Assembly: GCF_021347895.1 (NCBI RefSeq)
Contig: NC_067121.1
Span: 17,309,962-17,373,961 of the forward strand
DNA length: 64,000 nt
Direction: 5' to 3'
From: Acanthochromis polyacanthus
Lineage: Eukaryota; Chordata; Actinopteri; Pomacentridae
Both the position numbers and the translations under genes were made by a program. The notes below the pieces were generated by a model. The model saw nothing but the letters and a program-made list of their open reading frames with translations, did no database searches and was not told where the DNA came from. Each line of letters opens with the position of its first letter. Position 1 is the stretch's first letter. Positions 13,454 through 28,800 of this stretch are shown in pieces.

Positions 13454-13557
13454 GCCCAAATTATCAAAGATAAATGATGGCAAAAACAAAAAAAAAAATA
13501 CTGGATGCAACAAAATTTTAGACAGATTTATAAAAGACATAATTTGATTAGAGGAGC

Positions 13558-13800
13558 ACAGCACGGTGCAGTGGTTAGCACTGTCATCTCACAACATGAA
13601 GATTCTGGGTGTTAACCTTCTGGTCAACTTGAGTCTTTTGTTGTGGTTTGCATGCTCTCCTTGTACCCTTGTTCTCTCAGGATGCTCACCCTTCCTCCAG
13701 TAGCCCAAAGACATTTATTACTTTGTTAAATGGTGACTTTACAGTGGCTGTAGGTGTGAACGTACATGGTTGTTTGCCTCTTTGTGTTTACCATGCATCC
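13558..13800 (+). repeat. Degenerate tRNA-like SINE relative
   Basis: GCACGGTGCAGTGGTTAGCA is a tRNA-like head with an A-box-like TGCAGTGGTTAGC. It is followed by decayed versions of the GTTTGCATG, CTTCCTCCAGTAGCCCAAAGACAT and TGTAGGTGTGAACGT blocks seen in the other SINEs. No 3' tail is recognisable. Confidence 0.6.
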
Positions 13801-15485
<1,685 letters not shown>

Positions 15486-15780
15486 GGGTCTATCCCTGTG
15501 TGTATGTGTGTTGTGTGTGTGTGTCTACAAGAGTGAGTGTCGTAAGAGGATGTTGGCACAAGCCAAGCCCTTGGCACGTGGTAGTCATGCTCTGAGTCTG
15601 CTGTTACCTCAAACTGCCTGCCTAAGATATGCCTCAACGCAAGTGACCATTATTATGTAATCATGGTACAAACTATGGTTCCGTCACATTTGGATTTCTT
15701 GTGCCTGACAAGTAGATTTTCCATTTTTTAAATGTAAAAGATAAAGTTTGGATATAAATAAACAACTAGTAACTGCTGTG
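15486..15780 (+). terminator. lrrc30: lrrc30 3' UTR and poly(A) signal
   Basis: After the TGA (15483-15485) comes a short GT-rich microsatellite (about 15499-15527) and then an AATAAA hexamer at 15757-15762, followed by a GT-containing stretch. This is a good candidate for the end of the lrrc30 transcript, giving a 3' UTR of about 290 bases. Confidence 0.6.
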
Positions 15781-17055
15781 TCATGTCTAAACATTTGTTA
15801 AGCCAGTCTGGACGACTCTCTCAGCTCAAAAATTCACAAGTCTACATTTGGGTGCTGATTACTGGCCAGTTGATCTTGTTTGGCCCAGTGGCAGTGAGGG
15901 GGGCACTGGGGTTAAGTTCAGCTACAGATCGCCACTTTCTTTGTCGCATTCAGGTCATAGGAATCAGGTGTAAAAAGTCAGTGGAAAAAATGGGGGAGGG
16001 GGGCTTAAGATCTGAAAAAAAAAAAAAAATCAAACAAAACAAAGCACAGCAGGGACATAGTCTCTGATTAAATGTTATTCCACTCTATCTGATCAAGTGC
16101 TGCTGGGGGGCAGCAGCTCCCCTGACGTTACTGTGTATTGTAACAGCAAAAATTTAAAAACAATGAAAAAACAAATGATATGATTGTGTACTCCAAAAAT
16201 AAAATAAATATTTAGCACAGAGGGGCAATTAATTTGATTAATTTTAAATGCTTTAAATGAGACATTCTACACTAAAGCTCTAAAAGCTCACAAGCAGATC
16301 TTTGAGTTTGGACTGATTTGTAGCTTGTGCATTAAATCATGAGGTTAGGTCTGCAATAGATTAGAGAATAATACATACTTACTGCGGCACTTAAAATAAA
16401 GCAAAAATAAACTATATATTTCATGAAAACAACGTGAAGCATTTAGAAAAGATGTCACTGTAGTTGTAACTGTTGAAGCTCAATGCACAAAGCTGAAAAT
16501 CTGTGCACAAATAGTATTCTTCTCCAGCAATGTCTCATTACATAGAAACTGTATCAACAGAGCAACAGATAATGTTCAGGAGAGAGCTGACCAGATCAAC
16601 AACTAAACTATAAATTTTAAAGTTGAGTTATTTTATGATTTGTGATAAACAATATGATCATTGTGTTATATTTTATACAATTATACTGAGTGTCCAAACT
16701 GCATGTGCACACATGAATGCTCAAATTTTGGCATCTTACACTGGAGAAACATAATTTTGACTATTTTATATCTGTTTTGAATACAACTTCCATATTGCAG
16801 TGTACAAAATATTAAGATAAATGTCAGTAATTCTGCATTATAGTGGTGTAGGTTATAGGACTAGAGTTTTATTCTGAATGAATAGCAATCACTGTAGCCG
16901 TTTAGTCTTTTCTTTAAAAAAATAAAAGGAGCCAGATCAGTCATGATGGCGACAAACTTCAGCTACTTCTGCAACAATACCATGAAGGTGTTTGTAGTAA
17001 AGTGACTTCGGCTTGAACTACAACAACAGAACAGCTATATAATGTGGTCTGCACG
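15781..17055. other. Intergenic DNA between lrrc30 and ptprm
   Basis: AT-rich sequence with a poly-A run near 16017. No gene or repeat end was recognised. Confidence 0.4.
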
Positions 17056-17431
17056 TCCACTACCATTCAAAAGTCTGGGGTCATTTAGAAATGTCCTTAT
17101 TATTGAAAGAAAAGCAATTTAGTTTTTTTCAATGAAGATGACATTAAATTAATCAAAAACACAGTCTAGATATTGTTAATGTGGTGAATGACTCTTCAAG
17201 CTAAAAACGGCTGATTTTTATTGGAACATCTACATAGGGGTACAGAGGAACATTTCCAGCAACCATCACTCCTTTGTTCTAATGCTACATGGTGTCAACT
17301 AATGATGTTGAAAGGCTAATTGATGATTAGAAAACTCTTGTGCAGTTATTTTAGCACATGAATAAAACTGTGAGTTTTCATGAAAAACATGAAATTGCCT
17401 GGGTGACCCCAAACTTTTGAACCGTAGTGTT
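17056..17431. mobile_element. Tc1-type MITE, family B (copy 2)
   Basis: Ends CACTACCATTCAAAAGTCTG and CTTTTGAACCGTAGTG are inverted repeats. The interior contains GAACATTTCCAGCAACCATC and AAAACTCTTGTGCAG, as in the other copies. About 375 bp, full length. Confidence 0.88.
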
Positions 17432-19398
17432 TACTCAGACATAGTGAGTACATACAGGTGCAGGTCTGGTTTGTTTTTGGGTTCATGTCAACCTACAGCT
17501 GCGAATTCAAATGAAGCTTACACGTACACTATGTCATAACCTTCCAGAAGGTCACATTTAACCAGTCACCCCAAGGACATGGAACAGACAAAAAAGTGAC
17601 CTCTGTTGGTATGTACCTGTTACTACAACAGTCGAGGTGTTTGCTGAGCTAGCTGAGTTATCCACTTACACGTTCTCTCTCGCTGAGCAATGCTCACACT
17701 CACAGAAACACACACAACCCTTGCATTCATGATAGATGACCCCCTCCTGAATAAGTCTTTGTCCTAGATAGTTAGCATGGAACACGCTGTCAACTAAAGC
17801 ACCTATAAAGATATTGCTTCAATGTGAGTCAGATGACCTGAATTCAGGTGTTGTGTGTTACTATTTTAGTGATACGTAACACAAAGACAATGTCTGCTAG
17901 TGTCACTTATTTACCATCAAGTTAACATTATATATAGTCACAAACACTTCCCATCAGTAGCTAACAGACACAATTTGTATTTTAATTCCAAAAGATTAGG
18001 ATATATTTTTGGAATGCATAAGGTCTCTAATGTATTGTTAAGTAAAGCGCACATACATTTTTCAGTCAGTATGAAAACAAATTAAAGTGATCTTTTGACT
18101 CTTGGCAATCCCCCACAGTACAGCCAGTGGTGTTAACTTGGTGGTCAGATGTACACCAGGGATCAGTCATGACTTTGGTAACTGGGCTTTTCAGGATTTG
18201 CTGATCCTATTTAATTGCTATGTGCTCCAATAACTTCACTTTATAATGAGACACTGCAAGATGAAACAAACGGATGAATGCAGGCTGGTATTTTGCATTC
18301 ATAAATTAAAGCTTAGAAAACATTTTAGCATCACCAGCAGCCAGTGACTTCCCATAATGAGGGACAGCTAATCAATGTCATATTGAGCTTTTGACAATCA
18401 AGGCATGGGATAATCACAATGGAATTAAAAGGCAAACCACTGTTGTCTGGAAGCCACACGAGGAGAGACTTAATAAGTATTTCCTTGAAGTGCAGCTTAA
18501 GTTCTGTGATTTATTCACTCACACTGAGACCACTCACACAGGGTGAGGTGATTGCCATTTATTGACAAAGCAATATACTGTCACTTATGTCAATTACAAA
18601 GTGTCATTTAACTCATCATTCTTTTATTTAACTGATGTAAACTCTCTCTGCAGGAAGACATATGAAAAGCCTTGATTTGCCAAGGGCCAACAGGCCTCTT
18701 CCCTGCTGCTGGCGGCTATCCATGATGAAATGTCAGTATTACCTATTCAGGAACTCAGGATGTTGTTTGGAAATCAGCTGCAGTGAGTCACTGAAACAGC
18801 AGACCACTCTCACAACCTTTAAAGCCTAAATATGGAATCTTTTGATCCTGACCTGGCATCAATTTATGAGGCACTTCCTCTCATCCAATCAGTGTAATGT
18901 CACAGCTTGTCTGTGTCTTGCTTTGAGGGTGTGATAAAAGTAAGCTTGAGAAAGGTTGCATGACAAGAAAAAAGAAAAATAGCAAGGGTTTCACTTTGGC
19001 TATCACCGCTCTTCGAGTTGGAGACTCACAGTCAGTGGTGTCTCTGCAGCTTACTTAATGTGACAAAACAAAAATGATGATGTGATTGTGAAATGTATTT
19101 GAGTTAACTGTATACAAAGGCTTAAAAGACGCCCATTGGGGAAAATTCTTCTTTATTTATTTTTGCCCTATTAACATGTCCATATAGCATTTTTATATGC
19201 TACAAGACAAATAATGAATGGAAAGAGCAGCCAATGTCCTGAATGAGCATTTCCACCTTGAAACTTAGTTGTTTTGATGACTTTTATACCAAACCCAAGG
19301 AGCCTTTATTCCTTATTCTTCTTTTTTTTTTTTTTTTAAAGAATCTGTTTCTATCTCAAAAGGAAAAGTATGACAAACAATCTATACTTGTAAAGCCT
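17432..19398. other. Intergenic DNA, nothing recognised
   Basis: About 2 kb with no supported gene, RNA or repeat apart from a poly-T run near 19323. Confidence 0.4.
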
Positions 19399-19770
19399 AT
19401 ATACTACCATTCAAAAGTTTGGGGTCACTTAGAAATGTCCTTATTTTTGAAAGAAAAGCAGTTTATTTCAATGAAGGTAACATTAAATGAATCAGAAACA
19501 CAGTCAAAACATTGTTGATTTAATAAATGACTGTTCAAGCTGGAAACGGCTGATTTTTAATGGAATATCTTCATTAGGATACAGAGGAACATTTCCAGCA
19601 ACCATCACTCCTGAGTTCTAATGCTACATTGTGTTAGCTAATGCTGCTGAAAGACTAATTGATGATTAGAAAACTCTTGTGCAGTTAGGTTAGGACATGA
19701 ATAAAAGTGCGGGTTTTCATGGAAGACATGAAATTGTCTGGGTGAGCCCAAACTTTTGAACTGTAGTGTA
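19399..19770. mobile_element. Tc1-type MITE, family B (copy 3)
   Basis: TACTACCATTCAAAAGTTTG at the left and AACTTTTGAACTGTAGTGTA at the right, with the family interior. Full length, same orientation as copy 2. Confidence 0.88.
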
Positions 19771-21469
19771 TTTGTGCGAAGCACTGTAAATAAGTATAAT
19801 GAGTGACAAATAAAGGCTGAAGTAAATCAGCAAACTGTATTATAAGATCAAACAGACAATCATTAAATAGTCTAAATAGCTGCTAGAGTAAACGACAAAG
19901 CCATGATAATTAGGTTGAAGTAAAAAGATTTAAAACATACCTAAAGAGGACATTTTAAATAGTAAATATTCACATGGTGATAAAAGATGTTGGTAAAAGT
20001 TTGACAAAGACAAAATGAATGAGAATAGTTTTGAATAGCTGACTTTGACTGAATTGCGAAAATGTCCATCTTCTACCACTTCAAGTCTTGGTGATTTCAT
20101 GCAAAGGACATTAAGGCTGATAACTCAGTTGCATGAGGAAATAGTTCACTTTTATATGTGTAATAAATGTAATAAATTTCCAGTTTTAAAATAGTTGAAA
20201 TGTTGACATTCGGGACGTGGTTGGTGGTGTCACTGCATAGTCTGTTGGGCTGTGGGTTTACACCAGAAAAAAGGAAACCACTGGAGTGGGGTAGAATATA
20301 TTTGTTCAACATGACTTAAGGCTGTGTTTAAGGCAAACCACTGACACACACCCCTCAATCACACACTCCAAAACATACTCACGCTCTCTCTCTCAAGCCA
20401 TGCATTTGTAAGTGCAAAACAATGATGTTATCCATTCAATCACATCAGTTTACATTCCCACAAATTCCCATGACAGCTCTGCTCAGACTGGCATTCATGC
20501 ATTCCTGGCAACATAACTGCTGTAGCAAAGACAATACCAAAACACCACAAAGAGACTGGTGGCATTTCAATGCAATGAGTCAGGCTTTGTTTGTGTACTT
20601 ACAGAGAAGTGGAGCCATATATCCTTGGCAACAGGGGGTCATTTGAAACTAAATGTAGACCCATGTCAATCTGGCTGCATTTTAATTAGCTTTAAAAACT
20701 GCTGGTACAAGTGAAATTGCCATGTGTGTTTATGCATGCAAAAACAAGAAGGGAATGACATTGGCTGACTTTGTCATTAGTTCCTTCTTCATCCCTCTGT
20801 TTGATATCGCTGTGAAAATATCCTCGCCTTGTTTGCCGTTGCCGTCTCTCAGAAAAAAATCATTTTGAACAAATATTTGCATAAATTAAAGCAAAGTATC
20901 ATTATTGATTCATTGAAAGTGAAATTAATATAAAAAAAAAAAAACGTGTGATGATGCACCCCGTTTCACCAGGTCAACTAATAAAGCCGTCCTAAATGTC
21001 AGCCTGGCTTTTCCTTAAATAGGATCAATGCATGAATCTGATGACAAAGGATGCACAGAGTGAACTATCCATCTGGTGAAGATATTAATGTAATGAGTTA
21101 ATGAGTTACAGTGTGAATGTGAGCATGAAAATACCTTCTATGACTTATTTAGTTGTTCTAATAAATAAAATCAAAAGCCCAGTTCAGCTCAATGTAATTT
21201 AGCAGTGATGAAGTTTGGCCCCAAACTTTTGAACGATAATGTAATTCATGTAAATACAGATAACTTTTATATGCTCTATATTTGTGACTGATGTTGACAG
21301 ATGATTGGGTCAATCTCTTTGATCTTCTGTTTTTGCACTGTCATACAGTCTGTCAAATCAGGACACAACTGCAGGTTGATGTCATAGCAGGACAACAATC
21401 AATCAATCAAAGATGTGTTTATTCTAACAGGGCACAAAGCCATATATTAAATATTCAAAGTTCAGTTTC
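19771..21469. other. Intergenic DNA with a residual MITE end
   Basis: No gene is recognised. Bases 21218-21243 (CCCCAAACTTTTGAACGATA) look like the right tip of a family B MITE whose body is gone. Confidence 0.4.
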
Positions 21470-22190
21470 ATGGGTCGTTCCAGAATTGGAGGACATTTGG
21501 GCTTCAAAAATGTTTGAAAAATAAACCTTTTACAATTTGCTGCTACATATTCACCAGTAATAGGTAGTACACTATCAGAGGCTTGATTGGGTCAGCTTAC
21601 ACATCAATGGTATCATTTTTATTCCTTGTTTTATTTGCTGTCTACTAACCCGACTCAAATCCCAGTAACAGGGTTGCTAATCCATGCTAATGGTAGCTTT
21701 TCCTCTGGGGTAGAAACTCAATTTTTAGCTGTCTGTTACTGCTGACCAAGAGGACAAATTTACTGATGGAAAAAGTAAAGAAAAAAGTCAAAAGAATTTG
21801 TCTTCTCTTGATAGCATGCAGAACATGGTTGGGATACACATTCCATGTATCTTAATTTTTATTTAAGCTATTATGTTGATCAAAAAAAATCCCCAAATTA
21901 CAGGCAACAAATAAAAAAACAAACCAAAAAATGGAGATTTCATTTTAACTGTTTTATTTGAGATTGAATTTGGTCATCAGAGGGATGCGACAAGAGAAAA
22001 GTAGCATTTTAGGTGGAACTCCAGACTTATTTGGCATTTAAACATCCGTCTGTCAATTTTTGTTCATTTAGATTTGGCCTCAGGACAAGTAAATTTACAG
22101 AGCAACTGCATGTTTTAGTATTTTGTACGTGGTTTATTTGAAACTTGATGCGTGGAATGTAAAATGTCCTCCAATTCTGGAACGACCCAT
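21470..22190 (+). mobile_element. Nonautonomous TIR DNA transposon, family A (complete copy)
   Basis: A 721-bp element with perfect 29-bp terminal inverted repeats: left ATGGGTCGTTCCAGAATTGG and on through AGGACATTT; right ending CCAATTCTGGAACGACCCAT. No open frame of note. The same family is seen at 1-690 (reverse) and 44151-44900. Superfamily is not assigned because a target duplication could not be read with confidence. Confidence 0.85.
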
Positions 22191-22375
22191 ACAGGTCAGT
22201 ACCTTTCTATTTATTACTGTTATTCTGAAAGGAAAAGAAGGTTGGTTTAGGAGTTCTGTCAGTATTTTTCTGTGAGAGCCAAAACAATGAGGAGATGAAG
22301 CCTGTATTAACATAGTTAACCACCCCCAGGTGCTTACATGGCTGCATCTTTACTTAAACTAACTTCACTGCTGGC

Positions 22376-23170
22376 TGATGCTCCAGATGAACGGGCGGAG
22401 AGACAACGCCTGCCCTCTCACTCACCGGCGGGCCTCACACGCGCCCTCTACCGGCCAGACAGCGCGCACACAGCCGCTGTTCTCCTGGAGCTGCCGGACC
22501 ACTCAATCCAGGCGTAATTCAGGAATCAGGACTCACTCACACATTTCTCCTCTAAGTGTGGAGCAAGCCGGCAAGGAGCAGCCGTGTCGGCGACAATCTC
22601 CTGTCACTCCCCGACAGCAGGCAGAGGGACGGAGGGCTGGGAGAGCACACTTTAGGTCTGAACAAAGTCTAGGTAGGATTTAAGTTCCACAAAGACACAA
22701 GAGTTAACCCCGCGGCTGGGGGTTAGCGCTACGACGGCGACATGGAGAAAGTTATCAATTGGTTGTTTGCTGCAATAACCCTGCTGTTGTCCGCCCGGGG
22801 AGAAGTTTTTAAAGGTAAGGAGCTTCACCTGGACATGCTCGTAGATGCCGAACGTATGCTTTGTGGGGCACGGGGTGCGAAGTGCAGGGAAATTCACTTA
22901 AAATGAGTTTGCCGACTGTTTTGTCTGACAGTTCAGTTGCAGTTTGAATCTTGCAATAAGTCTTCATGATCTAAAAATCGAGCATGCACAACAGAGTAGT
23001 GTCGTATGGACTTAAAACTTAAATTCCGCCTCCATTTTTATTTATAATCAACTAAATGTTCCAGTTCGGGGCTCCGACGCTTGCACTGAGCGGCAGCGGA
23101 TTGTCACCTTTGGAGCCGGTGTGCGTAACGGAGCTCCTCCGCTGCTCCCACCGCCGCTATTTGACACGAC
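22376..23170 (+). promoter_or_regulatory. ptprm: CpG-rich promoter region of ptprm
   Basis: Against an AT-rich background this 0.8 kb is visibly GC- and CpG-rich (for example CGGGCGGAGAGACAACGCC and CCGCGGCTGGGGG), and it surrounds the signal-peptide exon. The transcription start probably lies between about 22380 and 22700; no TATA box is evident, as is usual for CpG-island promoters. An open frame with ATG at 22378 or 22387 ending at 22683 may be an upstream frame in the 5' leader. CpG enrichment was judged by eye. Confidence 0.6.
22742..22814 (+). CDS. ptprm: Receptor-type protein tyrosine phosphatase mu, first coding exon (partial gene)
   Basis: The exon encodes MEKVINWLFAAITLLLSARG followed by EVFK and one base of a Gly codon, then a consensus donor AAAG|GTAAGG. 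It is a typical signal peptide: short polar start, hydrophobic core FAAITLLLSA, small residues before the cleavage site. The 24 codons plus one base (phase 1) equal the human PTPRM first exon as I recall it, which ends ETFS plus G and joins to GGCLFDEPYS of the MAM domain. The ATG is in a good context (GCGACATGG). PTPRM is a homophilic cell-adhesion receptor with MAM, Ig and fibronectin III domains outside and two phosphatase domains inside; those exons lie beyond this window. Location next to lrrc30 on the same strand agrees with human synteny. With only 24 residues, identity rests largely on exon structure and synteny; fish may have two paralogues. Confidence 0.72.
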
Positions 23171-26100
23171 CACAAGTTTAAGGAGTTCGATGTTTGTGCC
23201 TAACTTTATCTTGATAAGTTGCTGCCTAATGTGATTAACCTTAAGGGATTCACGCACCAAATGTGTTACTGCAGTTGGTTTATAGACGAGGCGTTCAGCC
23301 AAACGGGACCACGGCTGCTGTCATTTCACCGTGAACTCGATGTGAACTTGAATTATTCTGTCAAAGTGTCTGTATGGACCCCGGTTACAAGCATTTTAAA
23401 GTGTAGTTCCACGACAAACATACCTAATGAGAATGATATTCGGTGGGCAGAGGTCTTTTCATCCCAGGTTGCTCTCGGCTGAAGTGCAAGAACATTTGAA
23501 CTGTGCATAATATCAAATTCCCAGGCCAGACTCAACACTTTTTATGTTAATACAAGCATATATTTTGAACACTAAAGGAATGGGTGTTTGCATTTTTTTT
23601 TTTAGAGCTGTGTGTGCAGATCAAGTCCCAAAACTGCTTTTAATTAACTGCCAAAACGTGAATGGGAACTCTTTAATTTGGCGGCACTCCTTTCAGCTGA
23701 AGTTAAAAGTGTTTTGATTTTTTTCTCCAGAGTTTCACTTCATCTCCTATTGTTATTTCACCTACTGACTGGCTTTTGATACAGACTTCCCTATACAGAT
23801 AAAGCGCAGACACAGTTGGGTATCTTCACAGATTCGTTCAATGCGTTGTTATGGAGAAAAGTTCAGAAAATAACACCAGACGCTGATCTGACTTATTAGA
23901 ATTTCCCCCCATTATTTATGGAAAGCTGTGAAGATTCTGAAATTGTCTAAATGGAATACTGTTAATTGAATACCCTATATACATAAAATATATAAATTAT
24001 CTGTGTATAGTCAGAGTAATTGCACTGTGGGTAATTGTTCTAAGTGCCTGGAATTCCTCTGGATGTAATGTGATTATTTGGTCAAACAACAGTACAGACG
24101 TTCACCTTCAATATAATGACCGTAGGGTGCCCACAGGGACTTTACATTACACCAAGTGTAAATCACTCCCTGAAGGGGTCGTTTCGGCTTTCTCCACAAC
24201 GGCTATGTGGGAAAAGGCGCATTAGCCCATATTCATACCAATCAATGTATAGACAATGAATTTCCACACTGAGGGTGATCCATAATGCCTGTACAATTAG
24301 AGCTGCATTTGAAAACCTCATGAATAAATGGAACAGGCTGATTTTGTGTTTGTGTTTGATTTTGTATACTGCTTAGACTATGGAGAAGTGGTGTGTGTGC
24401 AGAAGTTGTTGTGTGATGTGGTGTTTCAGCTAGAGTTGGATGCTGTGGGATTCAGCCGGCAGCTGATGCACTTTTCACAGAGCCTGCTGGGGGCAGCATG
24501 GTACACATATAATATGATATCCAGATGATAAAGTTAAGCTACCCTGAGTGGAAGACCAAGAGCCAGACACATAGATCAGAATTCAGATATCCTTTGGAAA
24601 CTATTTGTGTCACAATGTGACAAAATTGTTCACAACTTTGATTTAGCAACACAATTTATAAGCTAAGCAGTTATTATTTTATTTTGTGTGTGGCTGCTTT
24701 CTACAAACTGGAGACATGGATTTCTTTCTTTATTTTTGTACAGGAGAGCTCTCATATTCAGGAATGTACATTATGTATTTTATGATTAAAAAAAAAAGCT
24801 TTTATCAAACATTATGGGTCAATTTTAGTGACTGAGAACTCTCTTACCCTGAAGCTCAAAGTATTCCCAGTCCATTTTTGTGTGAGGTTTATCAGTCTTG
24901 CCTGCTGGCAACCTCAGGAATGGGTGATTTATTGGAGTGGGCTGCACTGCAGAGCTCCCAGTGGTACCGAAACTATCGATAAATGTGCTCCTAATTGCAC
25001 GAGTGTGTGTGTAAATATGTAAACCAGGAAGAAATCAATTTGATGTATTTTACTCTCTCTGGCTAGGGTGACGGATTAGCCACACACGGATGGAGAGGCA
25101 GAGGCTAAGTCTGAGTCCGTGCATGCGGCAGGATGCATTTGTTATGGAGCGTATGTGATAACAGCTCATGTGATAATTAGATCACTGAGGTAACCAGAGC
25201 ACCAGTCTACTTCAGAGCACAGTATCAGCGCCTTGTGACTGTGCAGCCGCAATTCGATATAAGAGAAAGGTTCTTTGTAAGTCTTTTAATTTACCTATAT
25301 AAAAAACCAAAACCGAATCTATAGTCAGAATCACTGTATCAGTTTCATCTCCTCTCACTGTGAACTTGTTTATGAACCGCCCTCCCCTCCACTCCGCTCC
25401 CCTGCATTCACAATACCCACTGGATGCTCCAGGTTCAGAGGGAAAGCAAAAAACAACACTATAAATCACTTGTTGTGTATGGCCAGTGCTTTTGTTTTCT
25501 GCATTATGAAGACAGCTTCTTTTTTCTAGAAGGCCTGGCCTTTGATATCTATACTCTGTCTTTTGACCGAGCACATTAAATTCCAGTGAGCTGTGTGCTT
25601 TGTTATGTTTACCACCTTTTCCAGCAGCCATAAAACCTGCCTTGTTTTCTGATAGAGGTGAGCCATGTGTTGAGAATAATGCCCATGCATGGGATGCAGC
25701 GCTGTAGTTTGTCACTGCAGAGTGACTGCTGCTGATAGCGTCCTGGTTGACCGATCCTGATTGCCATCCGAGCTGTGACTAAGGAGTAAAACAACACATT
25801 GGCTGCTTGAGAAGATAAACAGCACTTCATTTGAAGTCTGGCCATAATTTAGATAGTTTTTTCACTCATGAAATGTTTCTTTTTTTTCCTCCATTTTTTT
25901 TTCCTCTCCCAGCTGACTCAGATTTAATAGAGACTTTTCCGAAAGGTGTCCTGAAGGGTGGCAGTTTCCTTTGTGGGAGCCAGTGGAGAATAAAATTAAA
26001 TATGCATGTGATTTTTTTTTTTCCTTTTTTTTGTACTATGGCTTCAACCAATGTTGGAGGACGAAAAAAAAGCTCCATGGTGATTGATGATAGTACAAAG

Positions 26101-26616
26101 CAGAAAAGGAGGTGTCTACGTTCTTCTGTAACTTTGCTTTTCAGACACTTTCATTATGATGATAATGAAGGCACTGGAAACACATGAATTTACTGAAGCC
26201 GTTCAAACGCTGCGGGTACATGTGCGACTTCCTAGTGAAGGGTCTGCTGAGTTTGTCGGCAGAGCTGTCTCAAGACTGATCATGGCTGGTCGACGTGTTG
26301 GGGTGTGTGACTTTAAAAACTAAACTTTAAGAACTTGCAAATATGCCAAATCGTGCTGCTGTATAGAGTTAGACCATTTTTAGACCATTGTTTGAAATGA
26401 CGAGACTGACGGTATTATCCATATTTTACTGGTAGGAAGGTCTAACATTCTGCTTTATGGGAATATTCCAGTACAGTCTTTTTTGTCTTGGTCCAGGACT
26501 TCAATACCTTATTTACAGTGTATTTAGTTCATCTGATAACTAATGACACTCAAAAGTGTAATTATTTTTAAATACATTTTCACCCTGAAACAGCTTCCCG
26601 CTTTATGTGACAATAG
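22815..26616 (+). other. ptprm intron 1, first segment
   Basis: Intron sequence after the donor at 22815. No further exon of the receptor was recognised. It contains the longest unassigned open frame in the window (antisense, 25212-25715), which looks like chance, and several poly-T/poly-A runs around 25880-26040. Confidence 0.5.
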
Positions 26617-26985
26617 GTTTTGGTTTGTCTGTTGTCTGTCTGTCTGTTGGCAATATTACTCAAGAACGGACTGACGAATTTGAATGAAATTTTCAGGGAA
26701 AGTCAGAAATGACACAAGGACCAAGTGATTAGACTTTGGCAGTGATGCGATTTATAAACTGGATGCACGGATTTGTTAGAGATTTCTTGTCACTGCAAAA
26801 TAGCAGCACGGCGTCACTGTAACTATGACAACAAGTGAACACTACGTCAGCTGCCTGCTGATGATCACATGATTGCGATCCAACTACAAACTGGCTGCTG
26901 TGGATCACAAATTTTTTAAAGATTTCATCCATCAGAAATCATACAATGACTGAGCACCCTTGGCAAAGTGCTACGTTCTTGGAGT
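26617..26985 (+). mobile_element. MITE family C (copy 2), left end eroded
   Basis: Shares with copy 1 the TTTGTCTG repeat block, AAATTTTCAGGGAAAGTCAG equivalent, ACTACGTCAGCTGC, GATCACATGATTGC and the right end CACCCTTGGCAAAGTG. It retains an extra segment (TTTGGCAGTGATGCG to GATTTGTTAGAG) missing from copy 1, so copy 1 has an internal deletion. Confidence 0.75.
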
Positions 26986-28800
26986 TGCTTTTCTCGCTCA
27001 CTGCTTTGACATTCTCATTAGACTTAAATCAACATAACAGAATCTGTTGCATTTGTTGGAAGAAAGGTCACACAGTTTGTCACATTATTCAGTGTTGGTA
27101 TAAGGGGAAACATCAATTTCTAATTCTTGGAAGGGAGGAAAGCAGCTACAGCAAAAAGTAAATGACACTCATAAACAAAATAATTTCTGAGTTGTGTTTA
27201 ACGTGACAAATTGATGATGCACACAGCAGCAGTGCATGAGTACCCAAGGGTAGACTTCCATTAATTTAGACAGCAATCTCCGGAGTCATGGAGCAGTAGA
27301 GTACCAGAGTGTGGAGACTGAATCAGAAAAGGATATGTCCGGCTGCAGCTTTTCTCATATTTAACTGCTCTAAAACAAACTCAAGTTAATAAAAGTGGTA
27401 TCATAGATAGGCTTAATAAGGTGATGGAAAGTTCTGTCTGTATTTGCACAGTGACACATTTCTGTTTTGTTGGCTCTGTATTCCAGCATATTAGATCTAA
27501 ACTCAAACAGGAATGATATCGTTAAAGCCCCAATTCTGTGCTTTAATTTGGGTGTGTTTAAATATACCCAGGCTGAACTATCTGGGAACTGTAGCTTTAT
27601 TAATACAACTTAGGGCACAGACAGTGACTAGATAAGTTAACATGTGCTTGTCAAAAATGTCATCATACTTAATCCTCTCAATACAAAATGCAATGTTCAG
27701 TCAGATTTACCTGCATGTAGTAAATCCAACTTCCAGTGCTCCTGAAGATGTATTTGTTATTTCTGTATTGGAGAGAATAATGTCAGTTTATGGCAAACTG
27801 TCAATATGCTGTTTCATAGAACATGTAAGAGATCTGTTTTCACTATTTTTTAACACTGTAAAGTGTAGTGCAAGCGCTACGATTGCATATTCATTTTTGA
27901 TTGACGGTGGATTTGAATTCAGATAAGATAGATGAATCATTCTTTTGGCATATGAAATCAGGGGAGTTAGACTAATATTTCACACATTCTCCATGTCTAA
28001 GAGTGCTTTGTCATTGCAGTAATGGGTTTGCAAAAGTACATAGTAAAGTATGTATTACAAATTCTTTCCAAACAAGACCATGGCATATTGTGTAACTTTT
28101 TTTAAATATAAATTTAAGGGATGCATCTATGCTATTTCTTTATTATGAAATATATGTGGAAAAAATAACATTTTTTTAAAAGTTTATTTTACTTTTAAGC
28201 AATTTATTGTAGTAGTTAAGACAAAAGTCAGTACATATTATTAAAACTTGGGATGTAAGGGTTATATTGATGCAAAAAATTGTACTACAGTATGTAAAAA
28301 TGCAAGAATATATCTTGTCGGACTTGCACAATGATAGGTCTTAAAGGGTTAAAAAATGAAGACCCTGTGAAGAGTTTGAATCTTAAGAACATCTGCTTTT
28401 CAGTCTTTATTTTTAATGTTTGGTGCCCTATCATTTCTTAGCCCTTCATATCTGTTGTTGGGTTTTTGCCCTCAGTCTGAACTTCAGGGAGCGAAACGCG
28501 GCACTTTAGTCAAATGACTTAAAAAAAAACAAGAAAGCATTCCTCTGCTTTTTGGGAGCTTTCATTATATGTTTAGATCATTTTCCTGCTGCATCATCTT
28601 AAAATTGACACATTTAAAGACACATATTATGAGGTTTAAGTGCTGGAGACTAGAGAATGACAACAATCATGTGACTGTCCAAGTACTCGTGGAGTACCAT
28701 GGACACATTGATTGTTCGGTAAAAACAGTAGGATAAATACATAGTAAGTCCATTTCTTTCCATCTGTTTTGTTTTTTTCTTTTCTTTTTTTGGTTTAAAG
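26986..28800 (+). other. ptprm intron 1, AT-rich segment
   Basis: AT-rich intron with no recognised repeat end. It finishes with a long pyrimidine tract (about 28755-28795) that leads into the candidate cassette exon. Confidence 0.4.

Noticed and set aside
25212..25715. 167-codon open frame on the minus strand
   Set aside because: Longest unassigned frame, but about one frame of this length is expected by chance in 64 kb; no domain, signal peptide or repeat is visible and it is antisense within an intron.
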